Shown here one piece after another: positions 10,971 through 23,381 of a DNA stretch of 64,000 nucleotides. Source of the stretch: Combretum micranthum. Lineage: Eukaryota; Streptophyta; Magnoliopsida; Myrtales; Combretaceae. The notes beneath the pieces were generated by a model, which did no database searches, had not been told where the DNA came from, and was given only the letters and a program-made list of their open reading frames with translations. Each line of letters starts with the position of its first letter. The first letter of the stretch is position 1. The position numbers and the translations under genes were made by a program. The stretch covers positions 434,001-498,000 of the forward strand of contig JAMXBD010000820.1 in assembly GCA_024138025.1 (NCBI GenBank), in the 5' to 3' direction.

Positions 10971-13184
10971 ACTGACATGATATACCGGTTATGTCTACCA
11001 CCACTATTATACACTTGTCCCACCAATTGTATAGTAGTGAATGCGATGTGACTCCACATATGAAGTGCATGAATAATTTCTTTAATTAAAGTATAGTAGT
11101 TACATTTAACTTCTTTCAAATGATCAACCAATTTCAAACACTTCAAGATATTAATGCACATACAACTTTATTATAACAAATCGAGTTTCGATATACTTAG
11201 TATTCTTTCAACATATTATCATACACTTCCTTTTGATTTTTCTTAAATTCTAGTATAACAAATTTTATAAGGACAATCAAAAGTATGAGAAAATTAACGG
11301 GAAGTAAACTCACGATGCCATTGTCGTCTATTCCACTAAGCGGATGAGTCGTTCACACACTCCACTTAATCGTAATAGTTCTTGGGGTAAAAGAATCCTT
11401 CCTCGGGGTTACCTGACCAAAGAAAATACCCACAATGAGTTTTTCTTGATGTTTTTCTTGAATTTTGACAAAAAAATGTCAAAGAACGTTAAAGTTCGTA
11501 TAGAAGAATATTCCAACTTAAAATGGCCATAACTTGGTCATTTTAACTCTGAATCGCGCATATAATATACCGATTTCTACCTACTCGAAAAGATCTACCC
11601 ATTTCCAAAATTATTTCCAACAAACAAAGCCATATAGGCTCCGAAACAGTAGCGACAAAATTCACCACGGATTTTCAAGTAAAAACAACTTTGGTTCAAG
11701 AAATCAAAATTTGTTTGATAAATACTTAGTTATCTATATAGTTGAAAAATTCTCTTTTTATAACTATATATCTCATATTTAAGCATGCTCAAGTGTCTTG
11801 TTGTCCAATTATTTTTCTTAGGTAAAACAATGTCGGGTTGAAGCTTTTTCGGAAATTGTTTTTGTAAATTTCTTTGAAATATATACCTTGCTTGCTTTGT
11901 TTTCTAAAAACGTTTTATGTTGGTTTTATTTATCTTTTTTCTAAGTGACCTTTGAAAATAAATTTTTTTTCCTTTCTAATTTACATTAATACTATATTTG
12001 AAGTTTTCTTAGGAAATATGCTATTCTTCATTTTTCTTGTGTAAATTCTTTTGTTTACTTGTTTTGCAAAAATCCTTACTTGATATTCTCATTCTTTTTC
12101 TCATGTCTCATATTTTTCAAAAATAATCCCATGCATGAAAATTTGTTTTCTTCATAAAAACAATGTGGAACAATTTAAGGACTTTTTATAGAAAAACTAA
12201 TTTCTATAATCTTATTAACTTCCTCTTGTAATTTGAAAAGAAATAACTTTATTATTTTCAAACCATAAATTTTCTTTGCCTATTAGTTTACAAAGGTCTT
12301 TTGCTTGAAATTTCCTTAGTCATTCATCTACTTATAAAAAGAACCATTTTGTATCAACAAATATTTTCTTTTGGAAACAAGGTAGAATAACAAAAATAGT
12401 TTCTAAATTCATAGTGAATTCTTTTTGTAACTTGGAAATGAATGATTTTATTTTTGTTATCTTATTTTTATGTTTCACATAACTTATTTCTTAAGTAACA
12501 AAAAGCCTTCTTTTATTTTAATTATCTTTAGAAAATAAAACTTTTGGACAATAATCTAAATGAACAAGATTATGAGAATAATAATAATAAACAAAATAAC
12601 ATAAAGTATAAATAATAAAGTCAAGTATTGGAGTCTCAGCTTTTTCAAGGCTCCCAGGACTAAGAAGTAAACTAGTCCCATAATAAAATAAAATGAAAGA
12701 AAGAAAATCTTGTTTTGACTTGATGAGGACAAGTCTAAGACTAGAGGCTAGTCTTAAAAACAACTTGGAATAAATAAATTGCATTGAAGTAAATAAATTG
12801 TATGAAAGGTAAATAAATTGCAAGATTATGAGCTTATATGCTCTAAATAGTATATATAGCTATATGGATATAGTAGATAGTTATGAACATAAAGGAGACA
12901 TAAATGAACATAAGAGAACATAAATTAATATGAACATAAAGGAATTATGATTATGAACAAAAACAAAGTATGAACCTATTGTTGCTTTCTTAACCTTCAT
13001 GGTTTTAGAAAACACACACTAAGCTCATACCAAGTAGATGAACATGGGAACTTCTTGAAGAAACTCTTACCTAAAAGAAGCTAGACTAAGAAGAACTCTG
13101 GAAGGAACTCTTGAGAGAATTTGAGAGATTTTGCTATATCTTTAGAGAAGAAGTGGTGTGAAAGAAGTGAAAGAGGAGGGGGGG

Positions 13185-13192
13185 TATTTATA
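13185..13192 (-). promoter_or_regulatory. TATA box of family A LTR copy 2
   Basis: Minus-strand CTATAAATACCCCCC, in the same position relative to the LTR as in copy 1. Confidence 0.65.
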
Positions 13193-13904
13193 GGAAATTG
13201 AGGAGTGATTTTTGTGTGATTAAAATAAATTAAAATTGAAACAAAATTGAGGCATGTGGGGAGGGGGTGGGGTAGCGAGCCATGCTTGTAGGAGGGGAGA
13301 TGTGATTTATTTTTTGACTTTTTGATAAATAAAAGGTGTGATATGTAAGGTAGATGTGATATAAAGTTATGGGAAAGGTAAAAAGTTAAGATTATAGGTT
13401 ATGTAGAGTGTAAGAATAGGTGTAAGAAAAAGTAGAGATAAAAGAATAGTATAGAATAGTAATGAATAGTGTAATGTAAAGTAGCTATGACAATTAAAGT
13501 ACTGGTAGTAAGAAAATGCGCGTATAATAGCTATATCTGTTATTTTTACTTACCAAAAAATTACGAAACTGATATTTTTGGAAAACTTATATTTTTACGA
13601 GTCTAACGGTGTATTCGGAATATTTTTTACTATTCCGGGCTTCCAGACACGTTTTTCGAGAACTGTGTCCGATCGGGTTCGAAGGACACCCGAAATTCGC
13701 GAAACTGAAATTTTTATAAAACCCATGGTTATTACGGACTATTTTAGCTAGTAAATCCAACTTCGTTTTCTAGGGCTAAAGAAAACGGCAATGCCGGATT
13801 TAGATGGATACGGTAAACTAGGGTTTTGTTGACTTTTAGGGTTCCGTTTGACTTCCGGTTTAGGGTTTTATGCTAAACCGATTCCGAAAATTTAGGGGTT
13901 TACA

Positions 13905-15692
13905 TATATACAAACTCTAAAGTTAACTAATGATATGCTTTCCCTTCAATCCTGAACAATCTCTACTAGGCTTCTACTAACGTCAACTTTCTCATATCAA
14001 CAGCCATCCTTTAGGTTTCCAAAACTTTCTAGTTTACCACCTTGTTGGGAAACATAATTTTTTTTTTCACGAGTGTCTAAATTTTCTATTTAGTATCATT
14101 AGACCATATTGCATAAGGGTGAGGAATGGGTCAGCTTATGCTTGGGTCATTAGCTTATGTCCTCTTGTTCCTTTGTGTTATGAGTTTTTATTAGGGCTTA
14201 TGAAAAAGTAACCTAAGTAAACATCTAGAAGAATGATTGTAAGTAATACATAGTATAAAAATAATCAAGTTGAAAAAAATGCACCCAAATTGTCCACCAA
14301 TCCCTCATAGGATCAACTCACTTATGCATAACATAAGTGAATGGTATCTAATCGTAGAACATGTGGAACAAGCAAGGAGCATAGTATGTTGCAAGGTTAA
14401 AGGCCTAAGTGCCAAGCTCATGCATAGGTTATGTAAAGTGTGTGCAATAAAAATCCTTTCAAACTATATGAACTCAACACCAGCACATGTATGGTTTGTC
14501 CACATGCGATTTCACATTCAATAAGGCATGATGATGCATTTTTCAACTCTAATTATAGCAAAATCATGCTTAGACGAGAAAAGACCTAATTTTCATAACT
14601 TAGAACCATAAATTCATGTATTGCTATTATAGAATTCCAATTCATACCCTAATTAAATAGGAAAAGTAAGGTACAGGTAGCATAAAAGCAGCATAGTAAC
14701 TTAAACAATCAAGAACTCTCATTAGAATTAGAACCCAAGTTCAATATCGCAAACCCTAATACATATGAACCATGCCTTAATCGTTCAAAATTGAATAACA
14801 ATACAACATTGGAACAATTGATGACAAAAGGCAACAAGAAAAAGAAAAATGACATATCTAGAAGAAATTAAAGTGTGTCAAGCCCTTGAAGTGGATAAAT
14901 GTGAAGTGCAGGTGCAAATGTGTGTTGAGAAAGTGAAATAGGAATTGGTTGCACTATTAAATGGAAAAAATCATGTTTAGGAGGGGTATTTATATAATTA
15001 GCCTACACTAGCATTGCATGACCTTGTGGTTTGTTCATGGTCATTATAACCTACATGACAAATATTAGAGTTTGTGCATTAATCGCAGTAAAAAGGTTGC
15101 TAGGTGACCACAACCTAAACAAAAGCTCATGCTCCATATTGTAGTAATAATATGTGTGCTGCATAGTTATATAGTGGAGCCTGTATATCCATTGTACATG
15201 TCTATAACGGAAAAGCATACTTAGGTCACCATATGCAATCTGCTAGCTCTTGCAATGCCTATGGTAATATTCTATGGGACACATGAATATATAAGTACAG
15301 TCTTGGTTGGTTTCTTTTTTGCGCTTTACAAGTACACGACCTTACTACGAACTCATAATGAAGGTTAACTCGTGGTTAGATACTAAGGGATGCATTATCC
15401 CAGTTGACTCTATTGTGTTTAGTACGTGTGTGCCTATAATTATTACTGTCAAAAGGGCACGACCATTGCATGAGCTCATGCAAGTGGACGTGCATAGCTA
15501 CTTCACTCATTCTTCTTCTTCTTTCTTGTTTTTTTCCTTTCTTTTTTGTTTGGCTCTTAAATGAGGTTTAACAAGGCTCTCTCCTTCTTGTCATCATGTG
15601 GGGTGCTTTCTTTCCAAATTAAGTCGAAAATTCTTACAAAACACTAGACGGATAGGATAAAGTTAGCTAAAAATAAGGATAAATGTAAAGAT
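13905..15692 (-). other. Probable 3' LTR / 3' UTR debris of an old Athila-like element
   Basis: No protein is recognisable. A strong minus-strand TATA box (TATATAAATACCCC, about 14985-14997) is followed by a pyrimidine-rich leader, as in an LTR core promoter. The order LTR-like promoter, non-coding DNA and then integrase relic (16090-16795) is what a minus-strand Athila element would show at its 3' side. LTR ends and target duplications were not found, so this is an inference from arrangement. Short ORFs here (14270-14524, 15307-15564) look like chance. Confidence 0.35.
15466..15483. repeat. Perfect 18-bp palindrome with RY motifs
   Basis: TTGCATGAGCTCATGCAA equals its own reverse complement and contains CATGCA, the plant RY (B3-domain) motif, on both arms. 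It lies in non-coding DNA of the probable Athila relic. Confidence 0.85.
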
Positions 15693-15924
15693 AGTACATG
15701 CACTATTATTTTTTAGCAATTTGGTACCTAATGTTTGATTTTAGATTAAAAAAAAAGTACCCATACTTTCAAATGATGGCATTTTGATGCCTAATGTTTG
15801 ATTTTTCCATTACATGCTAAGAGTATGGAAGTACTAAAATGCATCGGCTTCAAAGTGTGGTTACTTTTTTTCCCAAAATCAAACATTAGATATAAAATTG
15901 TCAAAAAATAATAGTATATGCACT
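15693..15924. mobile_element. Fold-back MITE-like element (about 232 bp)
   Basis: The left arm (agtacatgcactattatttttt...taatgtttgat) is matched by the reverse complement of the right arm (agtgcatatactattatttttt...taatgtttgat). Pairing runs, with interruptions, for about 85-90 bases on each side and leaves a short centre. The structure is a long imperfect hairpin with no ORF, typical of a fold-back or snapback MITE. No clear target duplication was found, so the superfamily is open. Confidence 0.65.
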
Positions 15925-16089
15925 CTCCTCCTGTATCTCCTAAAAACAATTTAGTGAAAAGTCAAACATGGGCTAACTCTTTTGAAGTGTAACTTCATTA
16001 GCTCAATGTTCCTCAATCTCTCAACTAAATCACATTAGGTGGAGTCTAAACTCTTCCTTTCACTCCCTCTCAAGCTCTCCTCTTAAATA

Positions 16090-16795
16090 TTACTTTAGCT
16101 ACCAATGACCATTAACCTTAAATGTTCCTTGATAGTTTAGTTTTATCACCTCATGAGGAAGGACATGCTTCATTACAAAGGAACCTGACCATCTAGACTT
16201 AATTGTTTCATGGAACAACCTTAAATGAGAATTAAATAACAATACTTTATCACCCTCTTAGAATCGCTTAAAGTTATAGATCTTCCTATCATGATATTTT
16301 TTGGTCTGTTACTTATAGAATGTAGAGTTCCCATAAGTTGTTACTCTTCACTCATGTAACTCATTCAATTGAAACCTTCTTTTTATGTCGGCCTCTTTTA
16401 AATTAGAGTTCACGCTGTTAATTGCTTAATAAACCTTATGTCCTAACTTCACAAGTATATGAAAAGCTTTTCCATAGATGAGCCTATATGGTGTAGTATC
16501 TAATGGGGTCTTAGTGGACTAATCCTTCCTATGATGCTCTATAGTTTTCTCAACAAACCTTATGCTCTAACTTCACAAGCATATGACAAGCTTTTCCATT
16601 GATTAGCCTATATGGTGTAGTATCTAATGGGGTCTTATTGGACTAACCCTTCCTATGATGCTCTATAGTTTTCTCAACCATTTGCTTTAAGTTACAATTG
16701 GAAATCTCCATTTTCTTACTAGTTTGAGATTAGTATAAGGTATTTATGACTCACTCCATAACGCTTAAGCACCTTTTCGTGTAAATTAACTAGGT
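16090..16795 (-). pseudogene. Athila-like integrase C-terminal relic
   Basis: Minus-strand translation shows, in order, KRYGVSHK, a decayed QVEISNRE-like segment (EISNC..LKQ), RKDWS, YRLIYGKAFH, GDKVLLFNSHLRLF, KSRWSGSF and a TFKVNGHW tail. These are conserved landmarks of the C-terminal half of Athila-type integrases (GKACHLPVE, KSRWSGPF, TFKVNGQR). Stops, frameshifts and a 124-bp tandem duplication interrupt it. It is older and more decayed than the integrase of the full-length element at 26085-27167, and the orientation is the same. Confidence 0.75.
16431..16678 (-). repeat. Tandem duplication, 2 x 124 bp, inside integrase relic
   Basis: 16431-16554 is repeated at 16555-16678 with a handful of substitutions. 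The unit covers the YRLIYGKAFH-encoding stretch. 124 is not a multiple of three, so it breaks the frame and must post-date loss of function of this copy. Confidence 0.9.
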
Positions 16796-16799
16796 ACAA

Positions 16800-17780
16800 T
16801 AGAAAAAATACTCAAGAGGTGTTGAATTAAGTATTTATGAAAATTTACCTTAATTTGTAACTTTGTTAAAAAAATGAAATGCACTAAGTGAACAAATGAT
16901 TATAACAATAGATGTAAAGTGCTAAAATTAAAAGAGAGTAAGGAGAAGAAGATCAAGCTCAGATTTTAACATGGAGTTCAGTTTATCTCCTAGTCTCTAC
17001 GGTTATCTAATGCCTCTAATGAGGACTTCACACCCACTATATTTATCACTCACAAAATCAATGCTCAAATAAGCTACAATAAAGTGTTTCACATAACACA
17101 TACAAGTGTAGTGCTCTTTCTAAGAATTGCAAAATAAGAAACAAGGAACTACACTCTTTTAATAACTAATTAGGCAACTAGTGATGTACAAAAGGGACAT
17201 ATAGTAAGAACACTCAATTACTTTGTTGGATGGCAAATAGAAGCTCTAAAATTAATTTTGGAATTTATCCATGAGCTTTTAAATATTGATGTGCAAAATA
17301 TAGCTATTGGACACCAAATCCTTAAGCTTAATTTTGTATTAAATGCAATCCAATGGCTAGTAAAAACATAATAGGTTAGGACATTTTGCAACCTGTCTAG
17401 ATCGTTTGGACTACCTTGTATCGAGCACACATTCTGATCATCAAATGATTTAAACCTTTTGCAAATTGATTTAAACTGTTTGGCTAGTTATGATCTTTGG
17501 AGACAAATCTTCAATTGGTGTGAACCTTTGACAACTGGCCTGGACCACTAGGAACTTCATATTCTTGAAACATCAAAATGGTTCAAATCTTTATCAACTA
17601 GTCTGAACTTGTTGTAAAAACTTACAAAAGATTCATGGAGAAACTTTGTATAGGTTCGAATCATGATCAAATGATCCAGTCCACTGAGAGTATTATCCAT
17701 TTGATAGTTAAATAAAGCTTAAGCCATTTTCTATCACCATTCTTATTTACTTGTACCTTTAGATGATCAATTTGTCTTGC
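16800..17780 (-). mobile_element. Diverged copia-type LTR relic
   Basis: The reverse complement resembles the LTR at 1731-2860. The best stretch is atggagttcag...ctcctagtctctacggt...atgcctc at 16973-17025, against the segment around 2630-2680. At the right edge, about 17755-17780, minus-strand AGACAAATTGATCATCTAAAGG recalls the copia TCATCATCAAAAAGG polypurine region. No ends or target duplications are visible, so the boundaries are rough. Confidence 0.4.
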
Positions 17781-19289
17781 TAAAATACGCCCGTTTAGAT
17801 TAATGCAAAATTATCTTGATTTATAGTTTTGTCTCATGGTGTGTTTCTCCAAACCGTAAACTAAGTTTTAAAACATAAACTTCTTTTCTAAATCGTTATC
17901 TAGCTATGGTTTTATAAACAAGTGTATCTATCAGAATAGCATAGTAGATATCTAGGTCTTATTCTATAGGAAAGTTGGTGATTATTTCTATTCATTTTTC
18001 CCAATTATCTAATCCAACAAAAAAGGGAGATTATTTGACTAATAAACTAAACTAAGTCTAAAACTAACAAGATTCACAGCACCCACAAAAGATTTAAAAA
18101 TAATTCAAATCACAAAGCACTGCTTCACCTTAGGTTTATTCATGTGACTCAAGAAAACTCTCAATAGGTTTTGTATTGATTTTTTGATCTATGAATTCTC
18201 AAAGACATGTTGAAGTCTCTCTCGAGATCATCAATGTTTAGTTCTAAGTTTAACAATTGTAATCTCTTTGTAGCCATTAACAACATAGAATTGCATTAAG
18301 AATAAGAATTCAAAGATTAACCAATCAAATTATAGAAGGATTTCACTAACTTTATCTCTAGATGGTATGAGTAATCCTCACCAATAGCCTAGATCTATAC
18401 ATTAAAATGATTTCTCAATCTATTCTAATGAAATCAAACATGAATCCATATTATGCATAATACAAATTCAAGATCTATTAACCCCAAGCTATTGAATTCA
18501 AGAAATCAATGCTAATTTAATTTAAGCATAATCGAGTTACATAAATTCAACTTAAGGATCCACAAGACCTAAGCTAATTTAACTATTTCTCTATGGATAT
18601 AATAATATAATTTAATAATTTAGAGAGGTAGTTGAAAATCATAACTAGATAGAACAATAAAACCATGATCCTTTAGTGAATTAAAGGCAATGAATTCTAA
18701 TCGCAGATATGAAACCCACCAAAGAAGCAAAATCGGCAAAATCCCTTCCAAAAGTACTCTCTAAATCCCTCTCTATAGAATCTAAATTTTTTTGAAATTA
18801 TTTCATAGTTTTTTGTACCTAGGGTTTCATGAAAATTTAGTATTTATAATACAAAGGATGCTAACATGGCAAAAAGGTACTGAAATAATGAAAAAGTGCG
18901 TCAAATGCCGAAACTCAACATAAGTTATGACCAAACTTCTTAGCGCAGTTTCAATTATGTAAAATATAAACAAAGCAAACACATTTGCATTCATATACAT
19001 GTTTTGATTTGTGAACGATGTCTTCAATTAAGATCGTTCTTCAAGTGTAGTCTTGTTTGTATTAGTGCTCTTAACTATGAATTCATCTCCTTCTAACCAC
19101 ACTTACACTCTTTGTGGTGTTTTCTTCTCTGGAACACTTTGAATTCAATTATTTTACTACTAGGTACGACCACATTTATTGATACATTCTCAACTGTATC
19201 TTATGTTTTTCCTTCCGTACCCACACTTCAAGGTGTATGTCCTTATTTTGCATGCAATTGTTGATCTTTTTATTATCTCTTAACATTTC
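17781..19289 (-). other. Possible Athila/Tat-type LTR relic
   Basis: Near 17935-17990 the text ctaggtcttattctataggaaagttggtgatta resembles the conserved LTR terminus of Athila/Tat elements (compare the spot at 19990-20050 in the full-length element). In minus orientation a TATA-like ATTATAAATAC (about 18840-18850) precedes a CT-rich leader. No coding sequence. Ends are unresolved. Confidence 0.35.
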
Positions 19290-19944
19290 TATCATGCCCC
19301 AAAGGGTACTCTAAACGTAACAGTCCACCACCTCAATAATAAAGCTTAAGTATGACAACCTTAGTCATTCCCAGAAGCTTTGATATTAAATGTAAGGCAT
19401 GCTCTCACAAATTTAGAGGATCATATATGGAATGATGAAGCTTAAGAAGATATAATAACAAATTAAGAAAAGAGGATTCATAATATTCATTAGTTCAAAA
19501 TAACAATCTTACAAATCTTAGACGCATTCTCCAGTCACAAATAACTATAATCCATTACAAGAATATTTCTATGAAGTCTATATCTTATCCAATACTAAAC
19601 TTTATCTAGAAATTCCTTAACCAAAAGGAAAGTACCTAGTTGCAGGGTCCACATGGCTCAACCACAAATATGTAAACTGCAAAAGATATCTATAGGGATA
19701 TAAGCTATTAGGTTTAGTGAGAACTTTCCCATAAATAACTTCTCGTGTAATGAAATTCAAACAAGTCATTTAAGCAGACAAATGAAATGCAACATACAGG
19801 TGGTCAAACAAGGCATATAGTTTTCCGAGAACTATATGTTGAATGGATTTACGCCCTCCATTCGGGGTTTGGTGATACGTAACCTCAAAACAAGTAGTTT
19901 TAGATAAAAAAATTTATGCTTTTGTTCGATACCGCCAAGCATAT
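19290..19944 (-). mobile_element. Family A LTR copy 3, left part (3' end of LTR)
   Basis: Starts TATCATGCCCC, the decayed form of TGTCACGCCCC, and follows copies 1 and 2 until the Athila insertion point after 19944. The remainder is at 32977-35740. Joining the parts over the CATAT duplication gives an LTR of about 3.4 kb. The candidate splice acceptor is at 19677-19678. Confidence 0.85.
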
Positions 19945-21758
19945 TGATCTGAATGGGATGTGTATATAAAATTTCAGATACTACCAGCAAGTATACCGGG
20001 TCTTGATCAAGTAATATAGAATGAGTAGAGTATCGTTCCCACAGAGACTAAATTAACTACTAGATTGATATTAGTTTATACTAATATTTAGGCAATCAAA
20101 GTGTATCAATTAACTAACTAAATTTTATCTACTATGAATGTAATAAGATATGAATGCAATGAGATTATGAGAAGGATATAAGATGAATGTGGGAAGTAAC
20201 AGAATCCATCCTAATCTTTACTAATCATGCTGAAGTTACATTATATGAATAATTAGGATTATAGATATTTATAAGAAATTGTCAAAATCTAAAACTATCA
20301 AGTTTTAGTAAACCATAAAATAATCTATTAGCTTCCGCTATACAAATTATCAATGGAATCTATTTTATAATCATAAATCTTCCAATTATATGATTATCTA
20401 ATATTCTAAATTAATTTCTCTTAATTCTTTAGTGAGAAATTAAAATAAAATGTTGCATGAAGTACATGGAACAATTTCTAAATTAATATTAAACTTAATT
20501 GTTTCCACAATTGTTGTTTAATTCAATTCATTAATTCCTATGAATCCTAATTCTTTTTCCAAATCATCAGAATTCTTATCAATTCAATTTCAATAAGAAA
20601 TAAAATAGATAATTAGGATTCAATACAAATATTCCATAATTCTAACAATCCTATAATATAAATGCAATGATCATTTTAGCAAAAATTAAGATTTCATCAC
20701 TTCCCACAGAGAAAGATTTAGCTACTCATGGATGTTGATTCAATAATCAGATAAGAATATGTAATTGATAACATTATGAACAAATAATTCAGATAAATGA
20801 ATTGCATAAGAAAGAGATTAGATATCACCAATTCAAGTATCACAATCTTCAATTACAATCCATGAAAGATCCATTTCTCTCACAAATCTCTATGAAAATG
20901 CTAGACTATTTGCATACTGAAGTGTACTATCTATTTGCTTCTGCTTGTTGATGAATGTTGGAGGGGGGAGAACCCCTATTTATAGGAAAAATTTCGTGCA
21001 AGGCATTAAATGAGAATTAGCAGTTTCACTTCGTACGCCGGCAGTTATGGATCCTACGCCGGTGGCTTACAGACGGCGTAAATCCATTTTCTTCCTTACG
21101 CAGGTAGTGCACTAGTAGCTTTCAACTTCGGTTACAAGGGTAGGCCGCTTCTACGCCGGTGGCGTAGATGTAGATCTAGCCAGCGTATATGATAAGCAAT
21201 GAAAGGTTGGGCTAATTTATAACGAAAGCTGTCTCAAAGCCGACGGCTTTGATACCGATTTAGACACTCCGACATATTTGGTCTCTTCAGTTTCCTTCAA
21301 TAATGTATTGTCTTCATGTTGCTTCAGATCTGTGACCTACGCTGCCTCAACGCCGGCGGCTGCCTCAATGCCGGTGGCATAATAGCCGGTGTATGTTGTA
21401 ACTCCTTTTATGCTGGTGACTTTTCAACTTTGAGCTGTCGGCCTTTCGTGTACGCTGGCCTCTTCATCTTCTACGCAGGCAGCTATGAGGCGGCGTATGT
21501 TTGGTTGAGTCAATATCTTGCAAAGCTAGCAGTGTAAGCAACAGCCTTTGGTTAGTGCATCATGTAAGCCGTCTGAACGCCGGCGGCTTTGAAGTCTAAG
21601 ATGCCGGTGTATCTTTGAATTTTTCATTTTTTTACTCCAAAGTTTCTTGTTTTGATTTCTTTGTCCAAATTAAACTTGAAACATGAATTTTAATCAAAAC
21701 AAATATCCATTCTAACTCTTTTGAACATCAACAAGTTTTATAAAATATGATCTTATCA
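19945..21758 (-). repeat. Athila 3' LTR (1814 bp)
   Basis: Read on the minus strand it starts TGATAAGATC at 21758 and ends CAGATCA at 19945. TATA box at 20977-20984. It retains a segment of about 70 bases (near 20290-20365) missing from the 5' LTR. The U3 GC-rich motif array is at about 21030-21625. The 73-codon ORF at 21316-21537 is a by-product of this array. Confidence 0.95.
20977..20984 (-). promoter_or_regulatory. TATA box of Athila 3' LTR
   Basis: Minus-strand CTATAAATAGGGG, with the U3 motif array immediately upstream. The same site in the 5' LTR is 32229-32236. Confidence 0.65.
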
Positions 21759-21773
21759 ATTCCCCCACACTTG
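21759..21773 (-). other. Polypurine tract of Athila element
   Basis: Minus-strand AAGTGTGGGGGAATT directly abuts the 3' LTR start TGATAAG. A few bases upstream is TTGCTTGAGGACAAGC, the other half of the block that Athila/Tat elements keep at this site. Confidence 0.9.
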
Positions 21774-23381
21774 AAGTTTTGCTTGTCCTCAAGCAAAATA
21801 ATGAAGAACAAAATGAAATCTCTTATAGATAGTACAACTTTTCTTAATTTAATCACAATTTATTTAACTTGTTTTTCTTGTGTCTATTGCTCTAACCATA
21901 CAAGTTTCTTGTAATTAGAGTACTATAATTAAAATTTAGGAGTTAATCCAAACAAAACAAGTTTTAATCTCAACTTTTAACAAAAGAACCTTCTATTCAA
22001 AAAGCAAATACTCAATCCACTAAGGAAAAATACTCATTTAAACTTCATTGGATTTCTAGCTTATATATATATTCTAAGTAACACTAAATGAAAGCATGTG
22101 ATATCTACTTTTTTCTTAGAATTTCTCCTACTTTATTATAAGTCTTCTTTATCTGCATATTTGCATTCATTTTTCTTTTTCTTTTTCAAGCATTTATTTT
22201 CTTTTTGGGAGGTTTTTGTCTTCATCTTTTTGCTTTTCAAAGTTCATGAATTGAACTCTTGCCTTTCTTCCCTTCTCGTTATAGTGAGTTCATTGAGTTG
22301 GCACATCCTAGGCTCATCACCTAAGTGACCAGGTTTCAAAATACCCCTAAGAACTCTTTCTCACTTTAACATTCAAGTTCAGATACTCATAACTCAAAAT
22401 TTCAAGTCAGAAGAGTAGTGGCTATGCTTGTTTCTTTCTTTTTGAATGCGATAATAATATCAAAGACTTATTTTTATAAAGGATCACTAAGTTTAAAAGT
22501 TTCTTCTACCTCTTTCACTAAGTGTTATAATTCAAAGAATATATACAAACTAAAATTTCCTAGAAGTGAACCTGTTTATTTTTCACAAAAGAACTCGATC
22601 AGCTTTTAAATTTCCAATTCCAAAGTTAAAAATAAAGTAAACTTGTTTCTTAAAGATTTTACAACTTAATTTTAACTTAGTAAACCAATCACAACAGCAG
22701 GTGAGTAAGATACTTTTACAAGTTAATTTCATTGCTTTCACTCTTTGCTTTGTACTATCTCCAATTTCAAGAGATTTTTGAAAAAAATTTGGCAGAATTT
22801 CCTCATAATTTTCTTTCAAACCAAAAATACAAGGTGGGTATTTTCAAATAACAGCAGATAACAAATCATACTCACAACTTCAATTCAGCACTTCATTCAA
22901 TTTATTCCTTCCCCCATACTTCAACTAAACAGTGTCCTCACTGTTTTGCAACAAATTAAATCATAGGAAAGGAATAAAAAAAAAAGAATTTGATACTTCC
23001 TTGAATTCAGTTGTTTCACAATCATCAAAATTTGCATTGCAAGAGAGGATTTTTGCTTTGCTGGCTTTCCTGTAATCACTACAAAAGAAAAACAAAAACA
23101 AAAAATAAAAGCAGAAAAATAAAGGAGTCTACCCACTGGAACTTCGGTGCTTAATATATATACAGGCCAAGATAAAAAAAAAAATCAATAAAGATCAAAT
23201 GAAAGCTAGCAGGATCTCTAGCTCTCTGGCCCTGGACTGGCTCTGCTGCTATACTCAGGAGTATGTCTCTGAGTGTCTCCTGGGTTAGTTGTCTGTGTAT
23301 GCTCCGAACTGAGTCTATCTGTGTGAAGTCTCGTATGTCATCCAACCCCTGTCTCTGGGCTCAAGCAGCAGATAGCCATCT
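21774..23381 (-). other. Athila 3' untranslated region
   Basis: AT-rich non-coding stretch between the env-like ORF and the polypurine tract. Short ORFs at 22098-22328, 22418-22609, 22583-22819 and 22921-23136 are low-complexity and have no recognisable domain. Confidence 0.6.

Larger units (their letters stand above)
10232..13904 (-). mobile_element. Family A solo LTR, copy 2 (3673 bp)
   Basis: Begins TGTCACGACCC and ends GGGGTTTACA on the plus strand. It is flanked by a perfect TATAT duplication (10227-10231 and 13905-13909), so this is an individual insertion later reduced to a solo LTR by LTR-LTR recombination. It closely matches copy 1 over most of its length. A TATA box lies at 13185-13192. 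Candidate splice donor and acceptor lie at 13070 and 10602 (minus strand). Palindromes lie at about 12646-12843. Confidence 0.92.

Noticed and set aside
15307..15564. 85-codon plus-strand ORF
   Set aside because: Starts and ends in low-complexity text; no domain, and it lies opposite the probable Athila relic strand.
21316..21537. ORF seen in both Athila LTRs (also 32551-32754)
   Set aside because: It follows the GC-rich U3 motif array on the strand opposite to transcription. Being present twice only reflects LTR duplication.
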